Assembly: GCA_002387735.1 (NCBI GenBank) | Contig: DGKJ01000045.1 | Span: forward strand, 1-13,183 | From: Bacteriovoracaceae bacterium UBA4573 | Lineage (GTDB): Bacteria > Bdellovibrionota > UBA1018 > UBA923 | DNA: 13,183 nt | Direction: 5' to 3' | Shown: positions 5,428 to 13,121 of the stretch, piece by piece | Numbering within the stretch: the stretch's first letter is position 1 | How the letters are laid out: each line of letters begins with the position of its first letter | Notes under the pieces: model-generated | The model's database searches: none | What the model was told of the DNA's origin: nothing | What the model saw: only the letters and a program-made list of their open reading frames with translations | Made by a program: the position numbers and the translations under genes

Positions 5428-5955
5428 ATGCGCATTTTTCAAAAAATATCGCGACTACGATTCATGCGCAGTCCCCGATTTGCCCACAAACTTTTACCCA
5501 AACTTTTAGAATACTACCCACCCTTTTGGATCATGGGCGTGCGTATAAAGGCCGTGACCCCAGACTTTCGGAAAACCCACTTGAGCTTGCCGTTGAAATG
5601 GTACGCCAAGAACACCCACGGAACTATGTTCGGTGGTTATATGTGTGCCGTCTCAGACCCGGTGGCAGCGATCATGTGCGGAGAAATTTTTCGTAAGCGG
5701 GGAGTCGAAACTTGGACCAAAGCCCATTCCGTTACCTTTATGAAACCGGGACGCACGGCGCTAGAAATGAAAGTGGAAGTGACCGACGAAGACTTGGCCA
5801 AGATCAACAACGATCTCGACCAGCATGGTCGATCCACTCATGTGTTTGAGTTTTTTATAACCGACAAAGCTGGAGTTCCGGTGGCCAAAGTTCAGAACAC
5901 CGTGTTTTTGCGAATTCGCCCTGCCGCGCGGGCAGCCGCCGCCGCAACCGAATAA
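5428..5955 (+). CDS. DUF4442 hotdog-fold protein, acyl-CoA thioesterase-like
   Basis: 175 residues, normal for a single-hotdog DUF4442 protein of the PaaI-related thioesterase clan. The signature is WYAKNTHGTMFGGYMCAVSDP (about 58-78): the N-x-x-G-T-x-F-G-G helix that forms the hotdog core, with an Asp at 77 where related enzymes place an acidic catalytic residue. The strand KAHSVTFMKPGR (98-109) and the C-terminal FEFFITDKAGVPVAKVQNTVFLRI complete the sheet. It probably hydrolyses a fatty acyl thioester in the cytoplasm, substrate unknown. An upstream GTG at 5308 is in frame but would put a long hairpin inside the coding region and add 40 residues the family lacks, so ATG 5428 is chosen; its ribosome binding site is weak. 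The last residues (AARAAAAATE) lie over the antisense 3' end of bioY. Confidence 0.85.
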   Translation: MRIFQKISRLRFMRSPRFAHKLLPKLLEYYPPFWIMGVRIKAVTPDFRKTHLSLPLKWYAKNTHGTMFGGYMCAVSDPVAAIMCGEIFRKRGVETWTKAHSVTFMKPGRTALEMKVEVTDEDLAKINNDLDQHGRSTHVFEFFITDKAGVPVAKVQNTVFLRIRPAARAAAAATE

Positions 5956-6509
5956 CTACTCACCGCGATAGCTGTTTTAATCAAGTCGCCAATTATAAAC
6001 GGAACGAAACCCATGGCCAGCGAAGCAGACCATGACTGGCCAGTGAGTAATTTAAGCCACAATACTCCGGGAACAAATATTCCGAGACTCGCGATCAAAA
6101 CAAGACCGTAGGTCTTGATCTTGTTCCAAACTCCAGAATGATCTTTTATTTTTTGTGAAAGCGAGCCGGTTAAAAAAGCCGCAAGAACAAAACCCAAGAT
6201 ATAACCGCCCGTCGGACCGGCGAGAGCCGCAGGTGCCGCGAAAAAAGGGAGTCCCAGCGCTCCGAGCCCAATGTAGAGCGCCTGACTTACGGCCCCTTTC
6301 CAGGGACCCAAAAATAAACCGCTCATGAGTACCACAGCGCTTTGAAGAGTGATCGGAACAGGTGTGCCCGGAACCGGTAACCTCACTAACGACGAAGCGC
6401 CTGTCATTACGGCGAACAACGCGATCGGCAGTACAATCTCCATGGCGCGAATCACGGAACGTTGTTGGTCTGAAATTTTCGTAGCCTTGGTCGTGTTGAG
6501 AAAGTTCAT
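5892..6509 (-). CDS. bioY: biotin transporter BioY (ECF substrate-binding subunit)
   Basis: 205 residues, hydrophobic throughout with about six membrane helices. BioY motifs are present: LPVPGTPVPITLQ (44-56), GLGALGLPFF (81-90), GPTGGYILGF (98-107) and MGFVPFIIGDLIK (166-178). BioY captures biotin at the inner membrane, alone or with the ECF ATPase and transmembrane subunits BioM and BioN; neither is in the window. ATG 6509 has an AGGAG ribosome binding site 8 nt upstream. It is the last gene of a minus-strand operon, 30 nt after the TPR gene. I see no BirA-type operator before it. Its final 21 codons, an Ala-rich basic tail, overlap the convergent thioesterase gene by 64 bp; this tail may extend beyond the conserved fold. 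Confidence 0.93.
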   Translation of the reverse strand: MNFLNTTKATKISDQQRSVIRAMEIVLPIALFAVMTGASSLVRLPVPGTPVPITLQSAVVLMSGLFLGPWKGAVSQALYIGLGALGLPFFAAPAALAGPTGGYILGFVLAAFLTGSLSQKIKDHSGVWNKIKTYGLVLIASLGIFVPGVLWLKLLTGQSWSASLAMGFVPFIIGDLIKTAIAVSSYSVAAAAARAAGRIRKNTVF

Positions 6510-6539
6510 GCGCAGGTCTCCTGTGTCGATAGATTGAAC

Positions 6540-7127
6540 TTAATTCAAAAGCGTCGAAACGTCGGCCAGAATCTCTTTAGCCGGTTTAAAACTGTCATCA
6601 GCCTTAATTGCTTTCTGCAAACATTCGGTAGCAGCTCCCAAAAGCCCTTGCCGAATATAGAGGCGCGATAAATAAAAAAATGGCACTGCGGGCGAGCCGT
6701 ATTGTTTAGAGCGGCAGGCTTTTTTCAAAACTGGCAGGGCGCGCCGATAATCTCGTTTTTCGACCAAATACGAACCAAGGTCAGCGAGGGCGTTTCCGAA
6801 GTTCGGATCGATCTCCAGGGCCATTTTACATTCTTCAATTGCCTGATCAAGTTCACCCATTTGCCTTAATACACCACCTAAAAAAGTATGTGCCTCTGGT
6901 GTTGGTGAACGCTCAAGCGAGCGTATATAATACTCTGCAGCCATTTCTAGGTCGCCCTGCGACTGGTGCATAAAGCCCATGCGCATGAGGTCGTCTCGAA
7001 GCGCGCTTTCAAGAGCACGTGGCTTGGCAGGCTCGGCTTTCGCTGGCTTGAGCTTCGCTAGTTTTCTGGCTTTTCTGGGTAGCACGGCCCTCTTTGTGGC
7101 CCGACGTGCGGATCTGGTCGATCTCAT
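6540..7127 (-). CDS. TPR-repeat protein with strongly basic N-terminus
   Basis: 195 residues. Residues 1-37 contain many Arg, Lys, Ala and Pro and almost no acidic residues, like the tails of nucleic-acid-binding proteins. From about 43 to 180 there are four tetratricopeptide-like units, for example GDLEMAAEYYIRSLERSPTP (58-77) and GELDQAIEECKMALEIDPN (91-109), which form a protein-binding helical array. There is no signal peptide, so it is probably cytoplasmic. It starts 25 nt after the CCA-adding enzyme stop; AAGG lies about 14 nt before the ATG, a poor ribosome binding site, suggesting translation is partly coupled. The partner is unknown. The basic tail and the neighbouring tRNA enzyme make an RNA-linked role conceivable, but that is speculation. 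Confidence 0.85.
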   Translation of the reverse strand: MRSTRSARRATKRAVLPRKARKLAKLKPAKAEPAKPRALESALRDDLMRMGFMHQSQGDLEMAAEYYIRSLERSPTPEAHTFLGGVLRQMGELDQAIEECKMALEIDPNFGNALADLGSYLVEKRDYRRALPVLKKACRSKQYGSPAVPFFYLSRLYIRQGLLGAATECLQKAIKADDSFKPAKEILADVSTLLN

Positions 7128-7152
7128 TTAGTTGATATGCCTTGCCCGGTGT

Positions 7153-8418
7153 TTAAAAGTCAAGTTTAGGCCGGGTCCAGAATGTTTCCCAGTGTTTTTG
7201 GTTTAAAAGCTTCCCAAGTGCTGCCCCTTGAGCCGCCGAACCCACACTTTGAGCGTTCGGCCATTCGGTCATTTTTTTTGGTGATCTGGCCCATCGCAAG
7301 GCCTGTTCTAGAAACGCTAAAGCAAGGTCTTTTTGAACTTCAGTTGGACCGCGAGCACGTCTTACGAAGGATTTCAAAAACTCAATTAACTCGCGGCGCT
7401 CCGTGGCCAGTTCCACCCAACGCTCGGGGCTTGGTCGCTCCACCGCCGTGTGAGCACTTGTTTTGGCTGAGTCTGTATAAAGATCAAATGCAAGCTCGAT
7501 GAGTTTAGTTTCGTTTCGCGAGAGCCGCAAAAGTTCGGTAAGTTTTTTGGCGAGATTTTTGGGTTCGGCGCAAATGTCGCCGGCCAGGCCGCAAATCCCG
7601 ATTCCTACGACCCAGTCAATGGGTTCAGGTTTTCCAGTGATTTTGATGTTTCGGTAGTCGGCTGGAAGCGCGGTGCGTTTGATGCCAAAAACGTGTTCCC
7701 AAAGTCCTAACTGCGCCAGGTACTCGAGGCCGGTGACGGGTTTGGTAGTGGCGAGGAGACGAAACACTTCGTCGCGTACCCTTTCGCGACTAATCTCTTT
7801 TAAAAGCGGGGCACATTTTTTAACCGCGGCCGCAGTAGTTTTTTCGATTTTAAATCCAAGCTGCCCAGACAAACGGACGGCCCGCAATACGCGCAGCGCG
7901 TCTTCGGAAAAACGTTTATTCGGATCGCCTACTGACCGCAATATTTTGGCATCAAGATCTTTGGCGCCCGTAAAAAAGTCGATCATTTCGCTAGTAGCGA
8001 GATCAAGATAGAGCGCGTTAATTGTGAAATCACGGCGAGCAGCGTCTTCGGCGGGACTGCCCGTTGTTACAACGTCCGGGTGTCGGCGGTCTGTATAGCC
8101 TTCTTCTTTGCGAAAAATGGCAATATCGATTTGCACGTTTTGAATTGGAGGAAGTTTTACAATTCCGAATACCACGCCAACGTCGAGGTGTTTGGGAAAA
8201 ATTGTCTTAATGGTATCGAGTGGTGCATCGGTTACAACATCCCAGTCTCGCGGTTCACGGCCTAAAATCAGATCGCGCACACAACCTCCCGCGAGCCATG
8301 CAATGTGACCGGCGCCTTGGAGTTTGCGGCAAGACTGTATGACGGGCTCGGGAACTCGACTCAGTAGTTTTGCGGCAGGTTTGATTTTTTTTTGGTTGAT
8401 ATCCACGTTGACCTGCAT
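7153..8418 (-). CDS. cca: CCA-adding tRNA nucleotidyltransferase / poly(A) polymerase family
   Basis: 421 residues, typical for class II enzymes that add the 3' CCA end to tRNA. The nucleotidyltransferase head has LAGGCVRDLILG (42-53), the metal-binding RDWDVVTD (57-64, the DxD pair is D58 and D60), FGIV (84-87) with a third carboxylate in QIDIA (96-100), and AEDAARRDFTINALYLDL (123-140). The neck contains KRFSEDALRVLRAVRLSGQLGFKI (168-191) and ISRERVRDE (209-217). The FGIV and ARRDFTINA forms resemble CCA-adding enzymes more than PcnB-type poly(A) polymerases, but the two are hard to separate by eye. No HD domain is visible. The start at 8418 has no good ribosome binding site and lies 11 nt after the preceding stop, so translational coupling is likely. 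Confidence 0.93.
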   Translation of the reverse strand: MQVNVDINQKKIKPAAKLLSRVPEPVIQSCRKLQGAGHIAWLAGGCVRDLILGREPRDWDVVTDAPLDTIKTIFPKHLDVGVVFGIVKLPPIQNVQIDIAIFRKEEGYTDRRHPDVVTTGSPAEDAARRDFTINALYLDLATSEMIDFFTGAKDLDAKILRSVGDPNKRFSEDALRVLRAVRLSGQLGFKIEKTTAAAVKKCAPLLKEISRERVRDEVFRLLATTKPVTGLEYLAQLGLWEHVFGIKRTALPADYRNIKITGKPEPIDWVVGIGICGLAGDICAEPKNLAKKLTELLRLSRNETKLIELAFDLYTDSAKTSAHTAVERPSPERWVELATERRELIEFLKSFVRRARGPTEVQKDLALAFLEQALRWARSPKKMTEWPNAQSVGSAAQGAALGKLLNQKHWETFWTRPKLDF

Positions 8419-8429
8419 TGGTGAAAAGC

Positions 8430-8705
8430 CTAATCCGGATCGACTTCTAGTTTTTCGGGAGCACTTCGTTGCGTCCGAATTGGTTTAGATTGGACTCTTT
8501 TTTCGCGTCTGCTGGGGGTTTTGTGATTCTTCGAAGCGCTTTCGCTTTCACTTTCAGTGGTCTCAAGGTCTGCTTCCGACATGTCAGTTTGCGAGGTTGT
8601 GGCTGGGGCAGTCCCGGCGGCGGTGTCTACGTCTTGTTCGGCAAGGCTCGGCGTGGAAATTAATAACAGCAGCAAACAAAAGATTCGGCCCCATTTCATC
8701 GCCAT
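8430..8705 (-). CDS. small exported protein, low complexity, unknown
   Basis: 91 residues. Residues 1-22 are a signal peptide (hydrophobic FCLLLLLISTPS, likely cleavage SLA|EQ). The mature 69 residues are low complexity: an Ala/Thr/Glu/Ser-rich acidic half (EADLETTESESESAS) followed by a basic half (RREKRVQSKPIRTQR), so it is probably disordered in the periplasm. An alternative start two codons later (8699) gives a similar signal peptide; neither ATG has a clear ribosome binding site. It leads the operon with cca, ending 11 nt before it. There is no recognisable domain. Its independent promoter and signal peptide argue that it is a real gene. Confidence 0.65.
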   Translation of the reverse strand: MAMKWGRIFCLLLLLISTPSLAEQDVDTAAGTAPATTSQTDMSEADLETTESESESASKNHKTPSRREKRVQSKPIRTQRSAPEKLEVDPD

Positions 8706-8728
8706 CGTGTTAAAAAACTATCATCGAC

Positions 8729-8757
8729 TTTATAGGCCTGTAAAGGGAGGTATCCAA
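8729..8757 (-). promoter_or_regulatory. promoter of the small-protein/cca/TPR/bioY operon
   Basis: On the minus strand TTGGAT (8752-8757) and TATAAA (8729-8734) stand exactly 17 nt apart, a good sigma-70 arrangement. The start of transcription would be about 15-20 nt before the ATG at 8705. The -35 box overlaps the ribosome-binding region of the divergent rlmI-like gene, so the two units share a 56-bp gap. Confidence 0.5.
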
Positions 8758-8761
8758 CGTC

Positions 8762-10018
8762 ATGAAATCAACGATCGAAGTACAAGGAACACTGCGTCTA
8801 TCTGGCCAAACCTCCCGACGGGCACCGAGGTATGTGCGGGGCGCACCCTGGGTATATTCTAATGAAATCGAACCGCCTAAGTCTAAGTTTGCGCCGGGTA
8901 GCTGGGCGGTATTGGAGTCGGCTGAAGGCCGAATTCTTGGCACCGGGTTTTATAATCCGCACTCGTTAATTGCGTTTCGTTTTTTTCAGCGCGGCGCGGA
9001 GTTTCAGGGGGCGCAGTTCGAATCCGAAGTGCGGGCCCGCCTCAGCGCAGCGCTTGTGTTACGCCAGCGTGCTTTGGCAGATTATATTAATTCAGGGGAA
9101 CTCGGGCGTAATTCATTTCGTTTGGTTTTTGGCGAAAGCGACGGGTTGCCCGGGTTGATCGTAGATCTTTTCGAAAGCGACAATGGAAAACCGGTAGGGG
9201 TGGTGCAGTGTCATGCGGCCGGTGCCGACGCGTTTATATCGGTACTCTGGTCTTGGATGAGTTCGGAACTCGGAGCACAGGCCCTGGTGGTGCGCAATGA
9301 CGTTGAAGTCCGGGAACGAGAAGGCGCTGCTATTTTTACCGAAACCTTGGGAGTCCTACCTAGTCGCACTTTTGCTCGTGAAGGGGGAGTGGAGTTTGAG
9401 GCTTCCTTACTTAGAGGACAGAAAACCGGCTACTTTTACGACCTACGCCATCACCGACGTCATTTTGCAGCTGCGCTTCGTGGGCACCGGGGGGTTGTTT
9501 TAGATGCCTTCTCCTACATTGGAAGTTGGGGCCTTCAAGTTTTAAAACAGAATCCAAACCTGGAACTGTTAGCTGCCGATACGTCGCGGGCGGCGCTCGA
9601 CATTTTAGAGGCCAATGCCGCAGCTAACGGGCTAAAGAACCGGGTGCGCACGGTCGAATGCGATTTGATGAAAGATGATGGCCGAGTTTTTGAAAAACGA
9701 TCATTTGCTGGCGTGGTCTGTGATCCACCGGCGCTGACTCAATCAGCTAAACAGCTAGAGGCCGGTCGAAGAGCCCATGTCGATGTATTTAGTCGCGCTT
9801 TGTCGGCAGCCGCCGCCCATGGCCCGGTGGCCCTAGCTTCGTGCAGTTTTCATTTGGGAATTGAAGGATTTTTGGAATGTGTCTCCGACGCTTCTTTTAA
9901 AGCCCAGCGCTCCTATTTGATGACGGAGCTTGGCACCCAAGACGTAGACCACCCTGTTTTGGCTGCGCTGCCAGAGAGTCGTTACCTGAAATGCGCTCTC
10001 GGAGTCGTTACGACCTGA
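8762..10018 (+). CDS. rlmI: RlmI-type 23S rRNA (cytosine) methyltransferase
   Basis: 418 residues, usual length for this SAM-dependent family. The N-terminal PUA domain carries YVRGAPWVYSNEIE (24-37). The family's middle motifs follow: LVFGESDGLPGLIVD (121-135) and RNDVEVREREG (178-188). The Rossmann domain has RGQKTGYFYDLRHHR (218-232), the SAM-binding VVLDAFSYIGSWGL (245-258), AADTSRAALD (271-280), the CDPP motif (320-323) and SCS (360-362), whose Cys is placed like the catalytic Cys of m5C methyltransferases. By family it would form 5-methylcytosine in 23S rRNA, as E. coli RlmI does at C1962; the exact site here is inference. A strong GGGAGG ribosome binding site (8745-8750) precedes ATG 8762. 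It overlaps the convergent gene by 11 bp. Confidence 0.9.
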   Translation: MKSTIEVQGTLRLSGQTSRRAPRYVRGAPWVYSNEIEPPKSKFAPGSWAVLESAEGRILGTGFYNPHSLIAFRFFQRGAEFQGAQFESEVRARLSAALVLRQRALADYINSGELGRNSFRLVFGESDGLPGLIVDLFESDNGKPVGVVQCHAAGADAFISVLWSWMSSELGAQALVVRNDVEVREREGAAIFTETLGVLPSRTFAREGGVEFEASLLRGQKTGYFYDLRHHRRHFAAALRGHRGVVLDAFSYIGSWGLQVLKQNPNLELLAADTSRAALDILEANAAANGLKNRVRTVECDLMKDDGRVFEKRSFAGVVCDPPALTQSAKQLEAGRRAHVDVFSRALSAAAAHGPVALASCSFHLGIEGFLECVSDASFKAQRSYLMTELGTQDVDHPVLAALPESRYLKCALGVVTT

Positions 10019-10616
10019 ATGCGGGGGTGATGACTTCTGGTGAGGCCGAAGGCGTGGGAGTCGCAGTTGGAGTTGCGGTTGGAGTTGGGGTTGGGTTTTC
10101 AACTTTCTCTTCCGACGCCAGGCACACGAATTTCAGTTTGGGAAAACATTGGTTGTCGTCAGATTTCGAATGGCCTTTGACATCGATTTTGAACGAGGGC
10201 TCTCCGGGCTTAGGACCGGGTTCTACATGAACACTGGCAGTTCTTATAACGGTTCGAAGCTCAATTTTTCGGCCGTCTTCACCCAAAGTTTGATCGGTAG
10301 ATTTTACTTTGCCTATTAATTTTGAATCAGTGTGGGTGTGAAAAATTAGTTCAATGTCCATCATCTTCTTTTTATCGATGCTGTTGACTTGAAGTCGCGC
10401 CCGCCCAGGAGTTTCGTTGGAAACGTCAACTAGCGGTACGGCGAAATCCGGAATATCGGTATCGTCAAATTCGGCACTGTTGGTCCACAAGCGACACGAC
10501 AGAGATTTCGTCCGTAGTTCCTCGCTCGCAAAAGCTTGAACCGCGATTACAAAACAAAAAGTCGCGACCAATATGGCTAACGTAGTAATAAGGTTTTTAA
10601 GAACGGGTGCTTTCAT
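10008..10616 (-). CDS. exported protein with Pro/Thr-rich C-terminal tail, unknown family
   Basis: 202 residues. Residues 1-30 are a signal peptide with cleavage near VQAFA|SEE. The mature domain (31-170) looks like a beta-rich globular unit and holds three cysteines (SLSCRLW near 41, DNQCF and FVCLA near the end). Residues 174-192 are a run of Thr-Pro and Thr-Ala units, encoded by an imperfect hexanucleotide repeat, a common linker or spacer in exported proteins. ATG 10616 has a GAGGA ribosome binding site four bases upstream and starts 21 nt after the stop of the preceding gene, so the two form an operon. The 3' end overlaps the rRNA methyltransferase gene by 11 bp. The family is not recognised; no lipoprotein box is present. 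Confidence 0.78.
   Translation of the reverse strand: MKAPVLKNLITTLAILVATFCFVIAVQAFASEELRTKSLSCRLWTNSAEFDDTDIPDFAVPLVDVSNETPGRARLQVNSIDKKKMMDIELIFHTHTDSKLIGKVKSTDQTLGEDGRKIELRTVIRTASVHVEPGPKPGEPSFKIDVKGHSKSDDNQCFPKLKFVCLASEEKVENPTPTPTATPTATPTPSASPEVITPAFRS
10067..10096. repeat. imperfect hexanucleotide tandem repeat
   Basis: Five consecutive hexamers of the form TTGGAG/TTGCGG/TTGGGG/TTGGGT occur on the plus strand and encode the Thr-Pro/Thr-Ala tail of the minus-strand gene. The unit keeps the reading frame, so copy-number change would only lengthen or shorten the tail. Confidence 0.7.
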
Positions 10617-10637
10617 TTATTCCTCACACTTTCGTCA

Positions 10638-11984
10638 CTATTCGGTTCGATACTCTACTGCCACACCCACGAAAGCGCGATTGCTGTCGTGTTCTCCGTG
10701 GGCATCGTAAACGTAGTTGTAGGTGTTTTCGATTCCTGCTGAAAATACGGTTTCGTTGAGCAGTTTGTCGGTATCGCCCCGTTCGCTTTCTATGGTGTAC
10801 TCGTATTCACCACCCAAACGCAGTTCGAGGCCGGCCTCTAGGTAACCAAGAGTGCCCAGAAGCGCGCTCGACACGCAGGCCCGGTGGTTTTTCTTAAGTG
10901 TCTTGCAATAACGTTCCTCTAGCCCGGCTTCTGCTCCGATGTGCCCATTTAATTGGCCATCGATAGTGCCCACGCCTGCTTTTGCAGTCCAAACCCAAGG
11001 TAGGTACCAGCCCAAGGTGCCGCTTTCATAGCTACCATTCGTGAGATTTTTGCGACCGCGGCGTCCCCATTTTACGTGGGCGTCGAAGCGATCAAGATCG
11101 GCGTTGCGTTCGATAGTATATTCGTGAACTCGTTCAGTTGGAGCTTTTGCCGCTAGGCGACTGCGAGCCCCATCGGCTGCGAACGAATCGCCCGAACCGA
11201 CTTTATCCAAACCGTTAGTGCCTTTTACGGTTAGGCGTGCATACGGAATTTTGGTTTGATCGTTTGTTGGATCAATCACGAATTCTGTCTGCATCGTAAT
11301 TCCAGTTTCAGTGTCGAGTAGAACGCGATTGGCTCCTTTGGGATTTGCATCGATGTGCACTGAACCTCGAAATCCCGCTGCTCCTCCACTACTTTGAAGT
11401 ACGGTCGCACCGATACCGGCGCCGTAGCCGTCGATCGCGCTGTTGCGAGTATAAACTACTTTAGGTTCCCGCGACCGCAGTAAATCACCAAAAGTGGGTA
11501 CGTTGTCTTCAGCTCGGTAATTTTCCTCGCGAAAACCACATAGTTGCTCCAATAGTTCGGTGCGTTCTTTTTGAACTTCACGTTCCTTGCGTTCGGGATC
11601 GTAGCCTTGGCTGCGAGCGGTTCGCTGCCGTTTCCACTCTGGGTTAAAAACGTGTTCGATGCATAGCTCCTGGTCGAGTTCACTTTTTATAGAATATTCA
11701 CGGGCAATTCGCGGCATAGGAATCGAATCGAGAGCAGCGATAGATTGCCCGATCATAACCCGAGAGCTCGAATCTCGTGCATCGTTTGGATCTAAATCAA
11801 TTTTGTCGTCATTTTCTAAAGGAACTCTCACTTCCTCTTCAACGACTACGACTGGAGCCTTGCGATCCTTTTTTTTGCGTTTCTTTTCGGCATGGGCCGG
11901 TTGTGAACCAGTCAGGGCCAAAATGGCAGTTAAAACAAGAGTCATCGATGTCATACGCGCAAACGAACGGGTGAAGATAGTCAT
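10638..11984 (-). CDS. exported protein, possible outer-membrane or surface protein, unknown family
   Basis: 448 residues from ATG 11984, chosen because GAGGAG lies seven bases before it; another ATG at 12002 is in frame but has no such site. Residues 1-32 form a signal peptide (cleavage near PAHA|EKK). A Lys/Arg cluster (33-43) and an acidic Val/Glu segment follow. Residues 90-165 are highly charged and helical with two cysteines. From about 175 to the end the sequence is Gly-, Tyr- and Thr-rich with alternating patterns such as YGAGIGATVLQSSGGAAGFRGSVHID and GYLEAGLELRLGGEYEYTIES, ending in AFVGVAVEYRTE; this could be a beta barrel or beta-sandwich, but the last residue is not the aromatic expected for a classical barrel. 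Two further cysteines occur near 365-375. First gene of an operon with the Pro/Thr-tailed protein. Function unknown. Confidence 0.78.
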   Translation of the reverse strand: MTIFTRSFARMTSMTLVLTAILALTGSQPAHAEKKRKKKDRKAPVVVVEEEVRVPLENDDKIDLDPNDARDSSSRVMIGQSIAALDSIPMPRIAREYSIKSELDQELCIEHVFNPEWKRQRTARSQGYDPERKEREVQKERTELLEQLCGFREENYRAEDNVPTFGDLLRSREPKVVYTRNSAIDGYGAGIGATVLQSSGGAAGFRGSVHIDANPKGANRVLLDTETGITMQTEFVIDPTNDQTKIPYARLTVKGTNGLDKVGSGDSFAADGARSRLAAKAPTERVHEYTIERNADLDRFDAHVKWGRRGRKNLTNGSYESGTLGWYLPWVWTAKAGVGTIDGQLNGHIGAEAGLEERYCKTLKKNHRACVSSALLGTLGYLEAGLELRLGGEYEYTIESERGDTDKLLNETVFSAGIENTYNYVYDAHGEHDSNRAFVGVAVEYRTE

Positions 11985-12100
11985 ATGCGGGCTCCTCTGC
12001 ATTTAGTCTCTCGAGCTAAGAGTGTGCAATGCAGATGCCAGGGGTGGACTCCGAGTGTAAACATGCGCAATGAGGCGAGCTCTCGCAATTTCGAGTCAGG

Positions 12101-12117
12101 TGTCTAGATTATAGACA
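12101..12117. promoter_or_regulatory. perfect palindrome over a -10 box, likely operator
   Basis: TGTCTA (12101-12106) and TAGACA (12112-12117) are exact inverted copies around five bases. Read on the minus strand the centre contains a perfect TATAAT (12108-12113), the best -10 box in the window, facing the exported-protein operon; no good -35 hexamer stands before it. A dimer bound here would cover the promoter. The site lies in the 213-bp gap between that operon and the divergent EamA transporter and could affect both. Confidence 0.5.
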
Positions 12118-12197
12118 TCCCGCTAGGCAGTAAAAGTTCGACCGCGGCCCATGTATTGGCTTGGGGATCCGTGGTTTCGCGACTACAATACCAATCC

Positions 12198-13115
12198 ATG
12201 TCATCGCCGGGCGGAATAACGAATGTAGGGTTCACTCAGAAGCGTGCAGCGGCAGAAGTTGTGGTTTGTTCCGCTTTATGGGGTTTTGGTTTCATAGCGA
12301 CCCGTTGGGCGATGGACAGCTTCGACGCTTTTTTTTTAACGGGCCTACGATTTTTGCTTGCTGCGCTACTACTTTTTATACTCGCCGTTTCGGTTCCACG
12401 TTGGCGTAAATCGCTTTCGCTCGACGAGTTTTTTTTGGCATTTTTGCCCGGGCTTTTTTTGAGTGCCACCTTAGTGTTACAGACCGTAGGTCTGCGCTAC
12501 ACCACTGTTACCAATAGTGGCTTTATAACGGTGCTGTACGTAGTGTTCGTCCCGGTCCTCGAAGCAGTTTTTTTTTCACGTAAGACCAAATTACCTCATA
12601 TCGGCGCAATACTCCTGGCCCTTGGTGGGGCCGGTCTACTTTGTCAGGCCTGGAATCTACACAACCTTAATATAGGCGATTTTTTGACTCTCCTGTGCGC
12701 CTTAGCGGCCGCAGTGCAAATCGTATTGGTCGAACGTGCGAGTACAAAGTTTCAATCGCCATTTTTGTTTAATTTTTACCAGTCTTTTTGGGTGGGTATA
12801 ATTCCCTTCGCAGTGGGAATCGCGATGGACTCAAAAAACCTAACCCACGCTCCATTCGCCGCACATAGCTTGTCTTGGGCAGGGTTGGCTTTTTTGGTGG
12901 TGGGTTCCACGATGATTGCGTTTCTAATTCAAATGAGAGCCCAACGTGTGTTGCCATCTGCCACTGCGAGCATGTTATTTTTGCTCGAATCGCCCTTTGC
13001 CGCGGTTTTTGGTTATTTCATATTCAACGAACGAATGAACGGCCTGCAGTGGACCGGCGCTGCGCTTATTATGATTGCGGCATTTGTATCGGCACGATTT
13101 GGGATAAAAAAATAA
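12198..13115 (+). CDS. EamA-family (DMT superfamily) inner-membrane transporter
   Basis: 305 residues with about ten membrane helices in two repeated EamA halves. The first half shows SALWGFGFIATRWAMDSF near the start and LQTVGLRYTTVTNSGFITVLYVVFVPVLEAVF; the second ends with SATASMLFLLESPFAAVFGYFIFNERMNGLQWTGAALIMIAAFVSA, both typical of the drug/metabolite transporter family. Members export or exchange small metabolites such as amino acids; the substrate cannot be told from sequence. ATG 12198 gives the normal length. Earlier in-frame starts are a GTG at 12171, which has a GGGGA a few bases before it and cannot be excluded, and a TTG at 12156. It is divergent from the exported-protein operon and converges on the gene at the right edge with 6 bp between stops. 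Confidence 0.9.
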   Translation: MSSPGGITNVGFTQKRAAAEVVVCSALWGFGFIATRWAMDSFDAFFLTGLRFLLAALLLFILAVSVPRWRKSLSLDEFFLAFLPGLFLSATLVLQTVGLRYTTVTNSGFITVLYVVFVPVLEAVFFSRKTKLPHIGAILLALGGAGLLCQAWNLHNLNIGDFLTLLCALAAAVQIVLVERASTKFQSPFLFNFYQSFWVGIIPFAVGIAMDSKNLTHAPFAAHSLSWAGLAFLVVGSTMIAFLIQMRAQRVLPSATASMLFLLESPFAAVFGYFIFNERMNGLQWTGAALIMIAAFVSARFGIKK

Positions 13116-13121
13116 GAATTG

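Noticed and set aside
5921..5935. CTGCC/GGCAG hairpin in the thioesterase/bioY overlap as a bidirectional terminator
   Set aside because: No T-run on either strand; the pairing is explained by the Ala/Arg-rich codons.
12156..12197. TTG start at 12156 for the EamA transporter
   Set aside because: Rare start codon with no ribosome binding site; ATG 12198 gives the usual family length.
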